Positions 1-10,366 are shown, counted from the stretch's first letter. The stretch: DNA of 64,000 bases from Comamonas testosteroni (GCF_014076415.1 NZ_CP043568.1:3038001-3102000); one strand, 5' to 3'. The notes: generated by a model from the letters alone, not told the origin. Numbers and translations: made by a program.

Positions 1-557
1 AAGCGCTGGGCGTTGTAGATCTGCGGCACGAGGCAGCATTCGGCCAGCGTGGGGGTGTCGCCCCAGCAAAACGTCGAAGGCGACAGACCTGAGGCCTTGC
101 GTTCGGCATCCAGCAGCGCCAGCTGACGCTCGAAGGCTTCGAGGCCCGAACGCACCCAGTGCGCGTACCAGCCATTCTTGGCTTCGTCGCTGACCCCCAT
201 TTGGTGCACCAGGTACTTGAGCACGCGCAGATTGTTGAGCGGATGGATCTCGCAAGCCACCATCTGTGCCAACGCACGCACATGGGCACGGCCCAGAGCA
301 TCTCTGGGCAGCAATGGTGTTTGAGCATGGGTCTCATCGAGATATTCGATGATGGCCATGGACTGTGTGAGCCAGTGCCCCTCATCCGTCACCACTGCGG
401 GCACCAGAGCGTCGCCCACATGGGAGGCATAGGCCGCAGCCTTTTGCTCGCCGCGCACCAGATGCACAGGCACGGAGTCATAGGAAAGCCCCTTTAGTTG
501 CAGCGCAATGCGCACACGGTAAGAGGCGGAAGAACGGAAATAGGTATGCAGCTTCAT
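1..557 (-). CDS. Zeta-class glutathione S-transferase, maleylpyruvate or maleylacetoacetate isomerase (3' end outside window)
   Basis: The protein begins MKLHTYFRSSASYRVRIALQ, which carries the SSxSYRVRIAL motif of zeta-class GSTs around the catalytic serine. The thioredoxin-fold part follows (LVPAVVTDEGHWLTQSMAIIEYLDE, given here only as landmarks VPAVV and QSMAI) and then the helical domain with HPLNNLRVL. Enzymes of this family isomerise maleylpyruvate or maleylacetoacetate to the fumaryl form with glutathione, in the cytoplasm. It is divergent from the fumarylpyruvate hydrolase gene at 720, which fits a ring-cleavage catabolic pair. About 185 codons are visible and the family usually has about 212, so the C-terminus lies beyond base 1. 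Which of the two substrates it uses cannot be decided here. Confidence 0.88.
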   Translation of the reverse strand, partial: MKLHTYFRSSASYRVRIALQLKGLSYDSVPVHLVRGEQKAAAYASHVGDALVPAVVTDEGHWLTQSMAIIEYLDETHAQTPLLPRDALGRAHVRALAQMVACEIHPLNNLRVLKYLVHQMGVSDEAKNGWYAHWVRSGLEAFERQLALLDAERKASGLSPSTFCWGDTPTLAECCLVPQIYNAQR

Positions 558-719
558 GATGCGAGCAGCATAGCGCGAGCCGCGCGTGCTGGCATTTTCC
601 CTAGGTCCGGAATACGTAAAAGCCGTCGTGCGGCGTGCCGTCGGCGCTGCCGCATCGTGGCACACTGCTTGCCACATCAACCATTGCTGATTTCAGCGCC
701 TGTTCCTGCCGAGGACCTC

Positions 720-1415
720 ATGAGTTACGTGTTCAATCCCCCTGCCGTTGCCAGCCTGCCTGTTGTGGGCCGCGGCGAGCGCTTTCCCATTCACCGCATC
801 TACTGCGTGGGCCGCAACTATGAGGATCACGCCAAGGAAATGGGCTTTACCGGCCGCGAACCGCCGTTCTTCTTCATGAAGCCTGCGGACGCGACCGTGG
901 CAGTGGAAGCCGGCAGCACCACCACTGTGGCCTATCCCACGCTGACCCAGAATCTGCATCATGAGATCGAGCTGGTCGTTGCCATCGGCAAGGCCGGCAA
1001 GAACATCAAGGCAGCCGATGCACAGCAGTACATCTACGGCTATGCCGTGGGTCTGGACATGACACGTCGCGACCTGCAAAACGACATGAAGAAGCAAGGC
1101 CGCCCCTGGTGTATCGGCAAGGCTTTCGAGCAATCTGCCCCCATAGGTCCCATCACCCCGGCCGATCAGGCGGCAGACATCGTCAACGCCGAGATTTCAC
1201 TGCAGGTCAATGGCGACTATCGCCAGCGCAGCCACATCCACAAGCTGATCTGGAATATCGCCGAAACCATTGAGCATCTCTCCAGCGCCTGGGAGCTTCA
1301 GCCCGGCGATCTGATCATGACCGGCACCCCCGAGGGAGTGGCCGCCGTGGTCAAGGGAGATGTGCTGGAGGGCGCAGTCAGCGGACTTGAATCCATCAAG
1401 ATCCAGCTCGCCTGA
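720..1415 (+). CDS. Fumarylacetoacetate hydrolase family protein, probable fumarylpyruvate hydrolase
   Basis: 231 aa from an ATG with GAGG just upstream; longer in-frame versions lack sense in the family. It shows the FAH C-terminal fold in order: YCVGRNYEDHAKEMG near residue 27, FFFMKPADA near 49, the metal-ligand stretch HHEIELV near 80, GYAVGLDMTRRDLQ near 115, GKAFEQSAPIGP near 138 and GDLIMTGTPEGV near 203. The length matches the single-domain hydrolases that split fumarylpyruvate to fumarate and pyruvate in the gentisate pathway, rather than the two-domain tyrosine-pathway enzyme of over 400 aa. The divergent zeta-GST supports the assignment. The precise substrate is inferred. Confidence 0.88.
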   Translation: MSYVFNPPAVASLPVVGRGERFPIHRIYCVGRNYEDHAKEMGFTGREPPFFFMKPADATVAVEAGSTTTVAYPTLTQNLHHEIELVVAIGKAGKNIKAADAQQYIYGYAVGLDMTRRDLQNDMKKQGRPWCIGKAFEQSAPIGPITPADQAADIVNAEISLQVNGDYRQRSHIHKLIWNIAETIEHLSSAWELQPGDLIMTGTPEGVAAVVKGDVLEGAVSGLESIKIQLA

Positions 1416-1491
1416 AAATCCTTGGCGTACAGGCAGTTAGCGCCGGCCAGGTACTCGGGGAGTCATGCCGCAATCAAGGTGTGACTCCCTT

Positions 1492-1549
1492 TTTCATAGC
1501 TGTTTGCACATGTTGTACCTGCGCTAGCGGCCTGATTTGCTTATAGTTG
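1492..1549. repeat. Copy of a dispersed TATAGCTGTTTGC-type intergenic repeat
   Basis: The stretch holds CATAGCTGTTTGCAC and then GCGCTAGCGGCCTGATTTGCTTATAG. Similar pieces lie near 33,761, 57,017, 60,186 and, inside a gene, 61,895. From general knowledge, such short AT-rich repeats are common between genes in Comamonadaceae. The boundaries are approximate. Confidence 0.4.
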
Positions 1550-1553
1550 CGGA

Positions 1554-2114
1554 ATGATTTTTCGCAGCCCCATCAAGTTCTGCCGCAATTGCGGCACCGC
1601 AGTCACCTACCGCGTTCCTGACGATGGGGATACTCGCGAACGTGCCGTTTGCCCAGCCTGCCACACCATCCACTATGAAAACCCGCTCAATGTGGTCGGC
1701 ACCCTGCCCGTAACGGACGACGGCCGCGTGCTGCTGTGCAAGCGCAATATCGAGCCGCGCCGCGGCAAATGGACGCTGCCTGCAGGCTTTATGGAACTGG
1801 CCGAAACCACCAGCCGCGGGGCCCAGCGCGAAACCGACGAGGAAGCCGGAGCCGACATCGAGCTGGGCAGGCTGTTCAGTCTCATCAACGTGCCCCAGGT
1901 TGGGCAGGTCCATCTCTTCTATCTGGCCCGCCTCAGAAGCACGCAGTTCTACCCCGGCCCCGAGACCATGGAGGCCCAGTTGTTTGCCGAGGCAGACATT
2001 CCCTGGGAAGAAATCGCGTTTCGCACCGTCAAGGTCACCCTGGAGCGCTTCTTTGCCGACCGCAGGGCCGGCTTGCTGGAGCAGCCGCAGGTGCACTGCG
2101 TAGACCTGCACTGA
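1554..2114 (+). CDS. Nudix hydrolase with N-terminal zinc ribbon
   Basis: 186 aa. A zinc ribbon comes first (CRNCG near residue 9 and CPACH near 32). The Nudix domain follows, with a complete Nudix box starting GFMELAETTSRGAQRETDEE near residue 79: the G, E, RE, EE and G positions of GX5EX7REUXEEXGU are all present. This architecture matches the zinc-ribbon Nudix group that hydrolyses nucleotide diphosphate derivatives, including NADH pyrophosphatase-like enzymes. The protein is probably cytoplasmic because no signal peptide is visible. Its substrate is not evident. It stands alone between the FAH gene and a signalling gene, with no shared operon. Confidence 0.9.
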   Translation: MIFRSPIKFCRNCGTAVTYRVPDDGDTRERAVCPACHTIHYENPLNVVGTLPVTDDGRVLLCKRNIEPRRGKWTLPAGFMELAETTSRGAQRETDEEAGADIELGRLFSLINVPQVGQVHLFYLARLRSTQFYPGPETMEAQLFAEADIPWEEIAFRTVKVTLERFFADRRAGLLEQPQVHCVDLH

Positions 2115-2411
2115 ATCTGCCAGACTGGTTACCCACTTTCTCACAGAAAACACCGCTCTGTCTTGGGAGGACAGAGGAAGTTGTCCGACGCCAGACTCAC
2201 TTCTACAGGCCAAAAATTACCAATAAATACAAATTGCGTGTGATCTGACATACCTCCTACGCAATGCCGTGAAAGGTCAGGCCATGAGAGCGGGCATCGC
2301 GACGGTGTTCTGATTGTCAGCAGGCACATTGCCTCCTGGCTGTTTCATACCAGTCTGCCTTGTCGATGCCCGGAATCATGCATTTACAGTCAATTTACTG
2401 GATGAGGCGTC

Positions 2412-4886
2412 ATGAAGGCATCTTTGAGCCCCGCACTGAAGTCTCAACAATTGCTGCAACGCGTCTGGGCTTTTGCGCTCCTGGCACTGGTCCTGATGCT
2501 CAGCGCCAGTTGCAGCCTCTATCTGCTCTCCGCCGTGCGAGCTTTTGTCAACGGAGAAAGTCTGTGGTCCAAGGCCCAGAAAGATGCGATTTACTCGCTT
2601 TCCCGCTACGCGGATGAAGGCAACCCGATCGACTTCGCCCACTATCAGCGGGCCTTGCAGGTGCCGCGTGGCGATGCCGAAGCACGTGTTGCCCTCTACG
2701 ACAAGCCTCTGCGCCTGGACCTGGCCCGCAAAGGTATAGAGCAAGGCCAGAACCACCCCGACGATGTCAGCTCCCTCATCTGGCTGCTGCGCACATTCCG
2801 CTACTTCAGCTGGGTGCAGGAGCCCGTGGCGTACTGGAAGATGGGTGACGAATATCTGAATCAGCTCGATACATTGGCCCAGGAAATCCGACAAGGATAC
2901 GAAGTCGGCAACATCAGCCGCGAAAACATTGCCACCTGGAAGCGCGAAATCGACCTGATCAACCAGGGCGTGACGGCATTAACCAAGGCATTCAGCGACT
3001 CCCTGGGAAAAAGCTCACGCAACATTGTCTGGCTGCTGCTCGCACTCAACGGTGCACTGGCTATCGGGCTGGTCGGTCTATGGATCTGGAATACCTGGCG
3101 CCTGATCCAGCTGCGAGAGCAGGTTCAAGACGGCCTCAACAGCGAAAAAGAGCGCGCGGAGACCACGCTGGCGGCGCTCAGCGATGCGGTCATCACCACC
3201 AATGCCAAGGGCATGGTCAACTATGTCAACCCCGCCGCCATAGGTCTGCTGGGTCTGCAAAAGCAAAGCTATCTGGACAAGCCCATCAAGCAGGTGCTGC
3301 AGTTCTACACCATGGACTCCTCCATCACCAGCGACGGCATGCTCGCGCAGCTTGTCAATGACGCCAAGGAGACCACCGTCGTGCGCGACGAACAGACGCA
3401 CTGGGTTCGCCGCACCGACCACAGCATCGTGCCGGTCAAGGTACTGGGCTCCGCCATGCAGCGCGATGGCCAGGCATCGGGGGCCGTCTTCGTGCTGCGC
3501 GATGTGTCGCGCGAGCAGCAGTACATGGACCAGATCTCCTGGAATGCACGCCATGACACGCTGACGGGGCTGGAAAATCGCGAGGAATTCGAGCGAAGGC
3601 TGCAAAAGATGCTGACCCAGGGTCTGCACCAGGTCAAGCCCTACGCCCTGCTCTACATCGACCTGGACCAGTTCAAGCTCATCAACGAAACCAGTGGCCA
3701 TGCCGCCGGTGATGAAGTGCTGTGTGAAGTCTCTCGGATGTTGCAGGCCAATCTGCGCGAAACCGATTGTCTGGCGCGCATGGGTGGTGACGAGTTTGCC
3801 GTGCTGCTGGAGAACTGCCCTCCTTCCAACGTCGCGAGCATTGCCGAGAAGCTGCGTCTGGCAGCCCAGCAACTGCAGACTACCTGGGGAGAGAAGATAT
3901 TGCGCACCGGTTTTTCCATCGGTGCCGTGCATGTTCCGGGCGATGCGGTCAATGCCTCCGATCTGCTGCGCATGGTCGATATGGCCTGCTATCAGGCCAA
4001 GGAGCGCGGGCGCAACAAGGTCTTCTTCTACAAGGCCGAGGATGGAATCTACAGCCGCTATGTCAGCGAGATGGAATGGGCCACGCGCATTCGTACCGCA
4101 ATGGAAGAAGACCGCTTCTGCCTGTATGCCCAGAGCATTGCACCGCTGCAGGCCCGCAAGAACAGCCGGCACAGCGGCATGCACTTCGAAGTCCTGCTGC
4201 GTCTGCGGGACGAAAGCGGCCAGATCCTGGCCCCCGGACATTTCATACCCGCCGCCGAGCGCTACGGCCTGATGCCATCGCTTGACCGCTGGGTGATCAC
4301 CAGGGCCCTGCAGACACTGGCGCAGCAACCCGGACACGCCAAGCTGGTGGAAACCTGCGCCATCAATCTCTCCGGTCCCAGCCTGGACGACGATGGCCTG
4401 CTGGAATTTGTGAAGGAGCAGTTGCAGCAGCACGGAATTGCGCCGCAAAAGCTATGTTTCGAAATCACCGAAACCAGCGCCATTGGCAACCTCAGCAATG
4501 CCACACGGCTGATTCAGTCGCTGCGCGCCCTGGGTTGCCGTTTTGCCCTGGACGACTTCGGCGTCGGCATGTCGTCACTGACCTATCTGAAGCAGTTGCC
4601 CGTCGACTACCTCAAGATCGACGGCGGCTTTGTGCGCGACATGCTCAAGGACAAGGGAGACCACGCCATGGTGGAGATGATCAATCGCATCGGCCAGACC
4701 CTGGGCAAAAAGACCATCGCCGAGTTCGTCGAGAGCCGCGAGATCGCTGAGGAACTCATGACCATGGGCGTGGATTACGTGCAGGGCTACGCCATCGCCC
4801 GTCCCAAGCCCATGACGACCGAGTACTTTGCCTCCACACAGGAAAACCAGCTGCCGCAGTGGTGCGGGGCACTGGCAATCAGCTGA
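2412..4886 (+). CDS. Membrane-bound PAS-GGDEF-EAL cyclic-di-GMP protein
   Basis: 824 aa. Membrane segments near residues 18-40 and 205-228 enclose a periplasmic sensor of about 165 aa that I do not recognise. A PAS domain covers roughly 248-365. The GGDEF domain is intact (GGDEF at about 458-462) and has an RxxD inhibitory site, RETD, five residues before it. The EAL domain has EVL at about 593, NLSG near 652, FEITET near 683, DDFG near 714, LKID near 734 and a Glu near 771, so the metal and catalytic positions appear conserved. The protein may therefore make and degrade c-di-GMP, with one activity possibly dominant. It is monocistronic, with a terminator following. Confidence 0.92.
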   Translation: MKASLSPALKSQQLLQRVWAFALLALVLMLSASCSLYLLSAVRAFVNGESLWSKAQKDAIYSLSRYADEGNPIDFAHYQRALQVPRGDAEARVALYDKPLRLDLARKGIEQGQNHPDDVSSLIWLLRTFRYFSWVQEPVAYWKMGDEYLNQLDTLAQEIRQGYEVGNISRENIATWKREIDLINQGVTALTKAFSDSLGKSSRNIVWLLLALNGALAIGLVGLWIWNTWRLIQLREQVQDGLNSEKERAETTLAALSDAVITTNAKGMVNYVNPAAIGLLGLQKQSYLDKPIKQVLQFYTMDSSITSDGMLAQLVNDAKETTVVRDEQTHWVRRTDHSIVPVKVLGSAMQRDGQASGAVFVLRDVSREQQYMDQISWNARHDTLTGLENREEFERRLQKMLTQGLHQVKPYALLYIDLDQFKLINETSGHAAGDEVLCEVSRMLQANLRETDCLARMGGDEFAVLLENCPPSNVASIAEKLRLAAQQLQTTWGEKILRTGFSIGAVHVPGDAVNASDLLRMVDMACYQAKERGRNKVFFYKAEDGIYSRYVSEMEWATRIRTAMEEDRFCLYAQSIAPLQARKNSRHSGMHFEVLLRLRDESGQILAPGHFIPAAERYGLMPSLDRWVITRALQTLAQQPGHAKLVETCAINLSGPSLDDDGLLEFVKEQLQQHGIAPQKLCFEITETSAIGNLSNATRLIQSLRALGCRFALDDFGVGMSSLTYLKQLPVDYLKIDGGFVRDMLKDKGDHAMVEMINRIGQTLGKKTIAEFVESREIAEELMTMGVDYVQGYAIARPKPMTTEYFASTQENQLPQWCGALAIS

Positions 4887-4908
4887 AAGCGGCGCACGCC
4901 AGCAACAA

Positions 4909-4936
4909 AAAACGACGCCTGAGGCGTCGTTTCCTT
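4909..4936. terminator. Bidirectional rho-independent terminator
   Basis: AACGACGCCT and GGCGTCGTTT form a stem with a two-base loop, with A-rich sequence on the left and TTCCTTTT on the right. It lies between two convergent genes and can serve both. Confidence 0.85.
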
Positions 4937-4962
4937 TTGAGGCTGCACTCAGGCTGCTGCCA

Positions 4963-7476
4963 TCAGCGCGGCTTGCGCGAAGCCTGGCCCGCAGACTTGG
5001 CCGGTCTGGCTCCAGGCCTGACCTTGCCCGTCACACCGGCACGCGGCGGCAGACCCGTGTGCTGGGTCAGCATCTTGCCGGGCTGGGGCTGGCTGCTGCG
5101 AAAGCGCACATCGCCCTTGGGCTCCAGACTCGCCTCTTCGCTGCGGCGTCGCACGGCCACGGCCTTGCCGTCCTTGTTGGTGGTGTAGCCGATGCCGCCA
5201 CCACTCTTGGACGAGGTACTGTTCTTCTTGCGGGCACTCTGATAGCTGCCGTCGACCAGAGGCTGGAAGGTCGGAATCAGATGCTGCTTGCCGTTGCCGA
5301 TCAGATCGGCACGCCCCATGGTCTTGAGCGCCTCGCGCAGCAGTGGCCAGTTGTTCGGGTCGTGATAGCGCAGGAAAGCCTTGTGCAGACGACGGCGCTT
5401 TTCACCGCGCACGATGTCCACGCGCTCCTCGCCCTCGTCGCGCATCTGACGGCGCACCTTGGTCAGCGTGTTGCGACCGCTGTGGTACATGGCGGTAGCC
5501 GTGGCCATGGGGCTCGGGTAGAAGGTCTGCACCTGGTCGGCACGGAAGCCGTTCTTCTTGAGCCAGATGGCCAGATTCATCATGTCTTCATCACTGGTGC
5601 CAGGGTGGGCGGCAATGAAGTAGGGAATCAGGAACTGCTTCTTGCCGGCTTCCTCGCTGAACTTCTCGAACAGCTGCTTGAACTTGTCATAGCTGCCGAT
5701 GCCCGGCTTCATCATCTTGGTCAGCGGGCCTTGCTCGGTATGCTCCGGGGCGATCTTGAGATAGCCGCCCACATGGTGCTGGACCAGCTCCTTGACATAC
5801 TCGGGCGACTTGACGGCCAGGTCGTAGCGCAGGCCGGAGCCGATCAGAATCTTCTTGATGCCTGGCAGCTTGCGCGCGCGGCGGTAGATCTTGATCAGCG
5901 GCCCATGGTCGGTGTGCAGGTTCTGGCAGATGCCGGGGAAGACACAGCTGGGCTTGCGGCAGGCCGCTTCGATCTGCGGACTCTTGCAGCCCAGGCGGTA
6001 CATATTGGCCGTGGGTCCGCCCAGGTCGGAGATGGTGCCGGTAAAGCCCTTGACCTTGTCGCGGATCTCTTCGAGCTCCTGGATGATGGAATCTTCGGAA
6101 CGACTCTGGATGATGCGGCCTTCGTGCTCGGTGATGGAGCAGAAGGTGCAGCCGCCGAAACAGCCGCGCATGATGTTCACCGAGGTGCGAATCATCTCCC
6201 AGGCAGGAATCTTGGTGGCGCCCTCATGGCTGCCGCTTTCGTCGGCATAGGCAGGGTGCGGGCTGCGCGCGTACGGCAGGCCGAAGACCCAGTCCATCTC
6301 GGCCGTTGTGAGAGGAATGGGCGGCGGATTCATCCACACATCGCGGGCTGTGGTCCCCTCGCCGTGAGCCTGCACCAGAGCACGGGCATTGCCGGGGTTG
6401 GTTTCCAGGTGCAGCACGCGATTGGCGTGGGCATAGAGAATCGGATCGCTCTTGACTTCTTCGTAGCTGGGCAGGCGCAGCACGGTGCGCTCGCGCGCAG
6501 GCAACCTGGACTTGCTGCGCAGCGAGAGGTTGGGCACGAACTGGATAGGCTGGGCCGCAATCGGCTGCACCGATGCCATGGATTTGGCATCATTTGCACC
6601 GCCGCCACAGGCCGCCGCTGTGCTGTCGGCGCCTGATTTCGCAGCATCTTCCTTGGAGCAACTCTGGCCCTGGGCCTCGGCCTGCTCGCTGGTCGTCATA
6701 TAGGGGTTGATGTGGGGCTCGACCTCGCCGGGCTCGTCCACCGTGGTGGAATCGACCTCGAACCAGCCCTCCTCCGAAGCACGGCGAAAGAACGAAGTGC
6801 CGCGCACATCGGTGATCTTCTCCACCGGCTCGCGCGCCGCGATGCGGTGGGCCACTTCGACCAGGGCACGTTCGGCATTGCCGTAGAGCAGGATGTCGCA
6901 CTTGCTGTCCACCACGATGGAGCGACGCACCTTGTCGCTCCAGTAGTCGTAGTGGGCAATGCGACGCAGCGAGCCTTCGATGCCGCCCAGCACGATCGGC
7001 ACATCCTTGTAGGCCTCGCGGCAGCGCTGGCAGTAGACGATGGCCGCACGATCGGGGCGCTTGCCGGCCACATCGCCGGGGGTATAGGCATCGTCGCTGC
7101 GGATCTTGCGATCAGCCGTGTAACGGTTGATCATCGAGTCCATGTTGCCGGCCGTCACGCCCCAGAACAGATTGGGCTTGCCCAGGGCCTTGAAGGCCTC
7201 GGCACTGGTCCAGTCGGGCTGGGCGATGATGCCCACGCGAAAGCCTTGTGCTTCCAGTACCCGGCCGATGACTGCCATGCCGAAGCTGGGGTGATCCACA
7301 TAGGCGTCGCCCGTGACCAGAATGATGTCGCAGCTGTCCCAGCCGAGCTGATCCATCTCCGCACGGCTCATGGGCAGAAACGGCGCCGGGCCGAAGCGCT
7401 TGGCCCAGTACGGCTTGTAGCTGGTCAGCGGCTTGGCATCGCGGTGGAAAAAGGAAACATCAACCGGGGCGTTCAT
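4963..7476 (-). CDS. ygiQ: YgiQ family radical SAM protein
   Basis: 837 aa, starting [20 protein letters not shown]. The N-terminal YgiQ domain contains [23 protein letters not shown] and the [16 protein letters not shown] stretch. The radical SAM cluster [10 protein letters not shown] (CxxxCxxC) lies near residue 435, followed by [13 protein letters not shown]. The C-terminal tail is long, basic and low in complexity ([21 protein letters not shown] region), as in relatives. The family binds a 4Fe-4S cluster and S-adenosylmethionine; its reaction is not established. The gene is convergent with the GGDEF-EAL gene and shares its terminator. Confidence 0.95.
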   Translation of the reverse strand: MNAPVDVSFFHRDAKPLTSYKPYWAKRFGPAPFLPMSRAEMDQLGWDSCDIILVTGDAYVDHPSFGMAVIGRVLEAQGFRVGIIAQPDWTSAEAFKALGKPNLFWGVTAGNMDSMINRYTADRKIRSDDAYTPGDVAGKRPDRAAIVYCQRCREAYKDVPIVLGGIEGSLRRIAHYDYWSDKVRRSIVVDSKCDILLYGNAERALVEVAHRIAAREPVEKITDVRGTSFFRRASEEGWFEVDSTTVDEPGEVEPHINPYMTTSEQAEAQGQSCSKEDAAKSGADSTAAACGGGANDAKSMASVQPIAAQPIQFVPNLSLRSKSRLPARERTVLRLPSYEEVKSDPILYAHANRVLHLETNPGNARALVQAHGEGTTARDVWMNPPPIPLTTAEMDWVFGLPYARSPHPAYADESGSHEGATKIPAWEMIRTSVNIMRGCFGGCTFCSITEHEGRIIQSRSEDSIIQELEEIRDKVKGFTGTISDLGGPTANMYRLGCKSPQIEAACRKPSCVFPGICQNLHTDHGPLIKIYRRARKLPGIKKILIGSGLRYDLAVKSPEYVKELVQHHVGGYLKIAPEHTEQGPLTKMMKPGIGSYDKFKQLFEKFSEEAGKKQFLIPYFIAAHPGTSDEDMMNLAIWLKKNGFRADQVQTFYPSPMATATAMYHSGRNTLTKVRRQMRDEGEERVDIVRGEKRRRLHKAFLRYHDPNNWPLLREALKTMGRADLIGNGKQHLIPTFQPLVDGSYQSARKKNSTSSKSGGGIGYTTNKDGKAVAVRRRSEEASLEPKGDVRFRSSQPQPGKMLTQHTGLPPRAGVTGKVRPGARPAKSAGQASRKPR

Positions 7477-7712
7477 GTGGATGGGCTTTATATGGCCTCA
7501 TGGCCTATTCGGAGAAACAACCCGTCAGTGTACTTTTCCGCCCTCAGCCTTGCACGAGCAAGGTCTTGCAGAAACAGGGTTGAACTCTGAACTTCATAGC
7601 GTCCAGCGCTTGCCTTCATTGAAACTTGATGCATAAAGCACCGTAGATCATTGACATGCAAGCGCTAGATACTCACTTCTTCATAGCACCAGAATCCAGA
7701 CAACGCGCCGAC

Positions 7713-8252
7713 TCAGTCCTTTTCCTGCCTCGTCACAGCGCCGGTGGCAGGATCAAGCCTGAGCTTCATGACCGTCTGATCGGCGCGCAGCATCTTGACC
7801 TTGTAGCTGGTCTTGCCCCAGTCCGAATCCAGCTGTGCCTCCAGCGGCTTGCCGGGCAAGGCGGCAATAGCGGCATCGACGGCCTGCACCAGCGTGATCC
7901 GGGCGTCGGCCAGACGCTTGGCATGCTTTCCCTCGGCCCGGCCCTTGTTCTCTTCCACCGCTGCATCGCCCGTGCTGGCATTAACGCGCAGCTTGATCTC
8001 CTCATTCACGGGGGAGATCAGGGTGACGGAGTAATAAGGCGCAGCGCCTTTCTTGCCCTCTTCCAGCTCGACATCGATCGCTTTTCCGGGAGCAACGGCC
8101 TGGGCTTTTTCGACGGCCTGACTCAAGCCGATCTGCACGGCACCTGTCAAGGCCAGCCATTCGGCAGCCGACTTGGCCAGTGCCGGAGCCGCACTCAATC
8201 CACTCAGGCTCAGGGCTGCAGATAGCAGCAAGGTGCTGGGATGCAATCTCAT
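7713..8252 (-). CDS. Periplasmic PepSY-domain protein
   Basis: 179 aa. A signal peptide (MRLHPSTLLLSAALSLSGLSAAPALA) is followed by two PepSY-like repeats. The first has VQIGLSQAVEKAQAVAPGKAI, then YYSVTLISPVNEEIKLRVNASTGDA. The second has ITLVQAVDAAIAALPGKPL, then YKVKMLRADQTVMKLRLDPATG. PepSY domains often act as inhibitors or as small ligand-binding modules in the envelope. There is no adjacent two-component system or peptidase to give a partner. The start is the only ATG before the signal peptide. Confidence 0.85.
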   Translation of the reverse strand: MRLHPSTLLLSAALSLSGLSAAPALAKSAAEWLALTGAVQIGLSQAVEKAQAVAPGKAIDVELEEGKKGAAPYYSVTLISPVNEEIKLRVNASTGDAAVEENKGRAEGKHAKRLADARITLVQAVDAAIAALPGKPLEAQLDSDWGKTSYKVKMLRADQTVMKLRLDPATGAVTRQEKD

Positions 8253-8467
8253 GGGCCAATCCTCCTACAGTGGCAATGGCTCCAGTCTGCCTCGATTCGG
8301 TGGCGCGGCCTTGTCGGATATCAAGCCATATCGACTTATGGAAAAGCCATCTCAAACTATTGGCAGGCATAGATTATCCGCTATGAAATCCGGAAATCGG
8401 CACGCAGAAAACCCGCCAGAACCAGGTCCGGGCGGGCCGGGGTGACGGCCACGGACAGGCCTGCTGA

Positions 8468-8656
8468 TCAAAGATCTTGCCGGGCCGCCGCAATCATTTC
8501 GCCGAACTGGCGGGCATCGCCGAGCTGGTTGGCGGCCAGCAGCGCCAGCTTGACCAGCAGCAGCTCGGACTTTTCAGCGCCCACGGCGTCAATGGCGCCA
8601 GCCAGCTGGTCGTACACGGTCTCCAGACCGGCGATATCAAGAGGGGTTTGCGTCAT
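8468..8656 (-). CDS. DUF2783 small protein downstream of FAD monooxygenase
   Basis: 62 aa, starting MTQTPLDIAGLETVYDQLAG and rich in helix-forming residues. It resembles the DUF2783 family, which has no assigned function and is often found beside flavin monooxygenases. It starts 12 bases after the monooxygenase stop, with GAGGAGAG in the gap, so the two are almost certainly co-transcribed. It may be a small partner or stabilising subunit of the monooxygenase, but that is inferred from proximity alone. Confidence 0.8.
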   Translation of the reverse strand: MTQTPLDIAGLETVYDQLAGAIDAVGAEKSELLLVKLALLAANQLGDARQFGEMIAAARQDL

Positions 8657-8668
8657 TTGAATCTCTCC

Positions 8669-10366
8669 TCAGGCAGGCAAGGCTGCTTTGAATGCGGCTT
8701 GCAGACGATTGGCGTCCAGTGCCATCCATCGCGCACAGACATGCTGATCGGGGCGCAGCAGATAGGCAGCGCCATCGGCCATCACGCCATAGCGGGCGCG
8801 GCAGCGGCCTTCGCTGTCATCAAGTACCAGATCGGCACCTTCGATAGCGCTTGCAGCGTGGCCGCTGACGGCGATCAGGCGCACAGCAATGCTGCGAGCT
8901 CTGACCCCGGCCACGACCGCCTGCAGTTCGGCAGGAATCGCCTTGCCGCTCGTGAAATACAGCAGATCGAAGCCGCCGCCCAAATGGTCGAGCAGATAGC
9001 TGTCCGGCGCAAAGCGTACGTTGAGAGGCGGCGCCCCATGGCCGGGGCCGGCCTTGAACAGCAGATTGTCGTCGCCCATGCTGTTGAGCGGCGAGTTGCC
9101 GTACTCATGCGGGCGCGAGGTGCGCCAGTGGTAGAGCGGGCCGACAAAGGGCTGGCTCAGCGACAGGGACAGCACGGCGTCGCGCAGCAGCCTGAAGCCC
9201 CTGCTGGGCGGTGCCATGAAACGCGTGCTCTTGCCGGCTTCCTCCACAATCTCGCGGGCCGCGCCCACGCGCTCGCTGCTATAGCTTTGCAGCAGCGCTG
9301 CGCTGGCCGCGCCCTTGGCGACGAGTGCCAGACGCCAGCCCAGGCCCTGAGCGTCCTGAAAACCGGTGTTGGCGCCGCGCACGCCGAAGATGGGCAGCAT
9401 ATGGGCTGCATCGCCCGCAAAGATCACACGGCCATGCACATACTCGGGCAGGGTCAGCGCGCGGGCCGAGTAGACGGAGCTCCAGTCCATCTCCCAGGGT
9501 ATGCCGCCAAAGCCGATCATCTCCAGCTGCGCATCGATGCGCGCCTTCAGCGACTCGGGCCTGAGCGCATCCTCGGGGTCTTCGCCGGCCGGCAGCTGGT
9601 AGTCCACGCGCCAGATGCCATGCGGCTCGCGGTGCATGAGAATGGTGTTGCCCGGGTTCCATGTGGGATCGAAGAACGCGAGACGCTCGGTGGGCAGGGG
9701 CAGGTCGATACGGATGTCGGCAATCACGAAGCGGCCTTCGTAGGAGGCACCTTCCATCAGCAGATTCATGGCGGTGCGAATCCCCGAGCGCGCGCCGTCG
9801 CAGGCCACCAGCCAGTCGGCCCGCAGCTCGTAGCTGCCTTCAGGGGTATCCACCTCCACCCAAACCTGCTCGCCCTTTTGCTCGACCTTGTTCACGCGAT
9901 TGCCCCAGCGCAGCTCGATCAGCGGGTTGGCCTGCACTGCATCGACCAGGTATTCCTCCAGGTACTGCTGCTGCAGATTGATCATGGGAAAGAAGCGGTC
10001 GTCGTCGGCCCGCGCGTTCTCCATGCGAAACACGCGCTGGCCGCGGTAAATGCTGTTGCCGTAGCACCAGGGCAGTCCGGTCTCCGTCACGCGCTGGGCC
10101 ACGCCCACCTGCTGCAGGATTTCCATGGAGCGGCGCGTGAACACGATGGCACGGCTGCCTTCGGAGACCTGCAATTCGGATTCGAGCACCACGCAACGCT
10201 GGCCGTGGCGGGCAATCTCCAGCGCCGTGGTCAGGCCCACGGGGCCGGTGCCGACGATAACGATGGGGTGGTTTTGCTCGCCCGGATGCCGGGAAGCAAG
10301 CCAGGGCTGATGAACCTGGTACTGGTAGTAGATGGAGCGGCGTGGCTCGGCAAATGGCTGATGCAT
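8669..10366 (-). CDS. FAD-dependent aromatic monooxygenase (PheA/TfdB/UbiH-like fold)
   Basis: 565 aa from the ATG at 10,366, chosen because AGGAGA lies 8 bases upstream; a TTG 33 bases earlier is the alternative. It has the dinucleotide-binding motif VIVGTGPVG near residue 38, the DG motif VACDGARSGIR near 189 and the second FAD motif GDAAHMLPIFGVRGAN near 320. These define the class A flavoprotein hydroxylases, which insert one oxygen atom into a phenolic ring using NAD(P)H. The C-terminal third is a thioredoxin-like region, as in the phenol-hydroxylase-like subgroup. It forms an operon with the DUF2783 gene, and a LuxR regulator lies upstream. The aromatic substrate is unknown. Confidence 0.88.
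   Translation of the reverse strand: MHQPFAEPRRSIYYQYQVHQPWLASRHPGEQNHPIVIVGTGPVGLTTALEIARHGQRCVVLESELQVSEGSRAIVFTRRSMEILQQVGVAQRVTETGLPWCYGNSIYRGQRVFRMENARADDDRFFPMINLQQQYLEEYLVDAVQANPLIELRWGNRVNKVEQKGEQVWVEVDTPEGSYELRADWLVACDGARSGIRTAMNLLMEGASYEGRFVIADIRIDLPLPTERLAFFDPTWNPGNTILMHREPHGIWRVDYQLPAGEDPEDALRPESLKARIDAQLEMIGFGGIPWEMDWSSVYSARALTLPEYVHGRVIFAGDAAHMLPIFGVRGANTGFQDAQGLGWRLALVAKGAASAALLQSYSSERVGAAREIVEEAGKSTRFMAPPSRGFRLLRDAVLSLSLSQPFVGPLYHWRTSRPHEYGNSPLNSMGDDNLLFKAGPGHGAPPLNVRFAPDSYLLDHLGGGFDLLYFTSGKAIPAELQAVVAGVRARSIAVRLIAVSGHAASAIEGADLVLDDSEGRCRARYGVMADGAAYLLRPDQHVCARWMALDANRLQAAFKAALPA

Noticed and set aside
2150..2180. Hairpin CTCTGTC/GACAGAG after the Nudix gene as a terminator
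   Set aside because: The stem is only seven bases and no T-tract follows, so it was not listed.
4828..6636. 602-aa plus-strand open frame over YgiQ
   Set aside because: It is the antisense shadow of a GC-rich gene: low-complexity Ala/Gly/His/Leu sequence, no family likeness, and the minus strand is clearly ygiQ.
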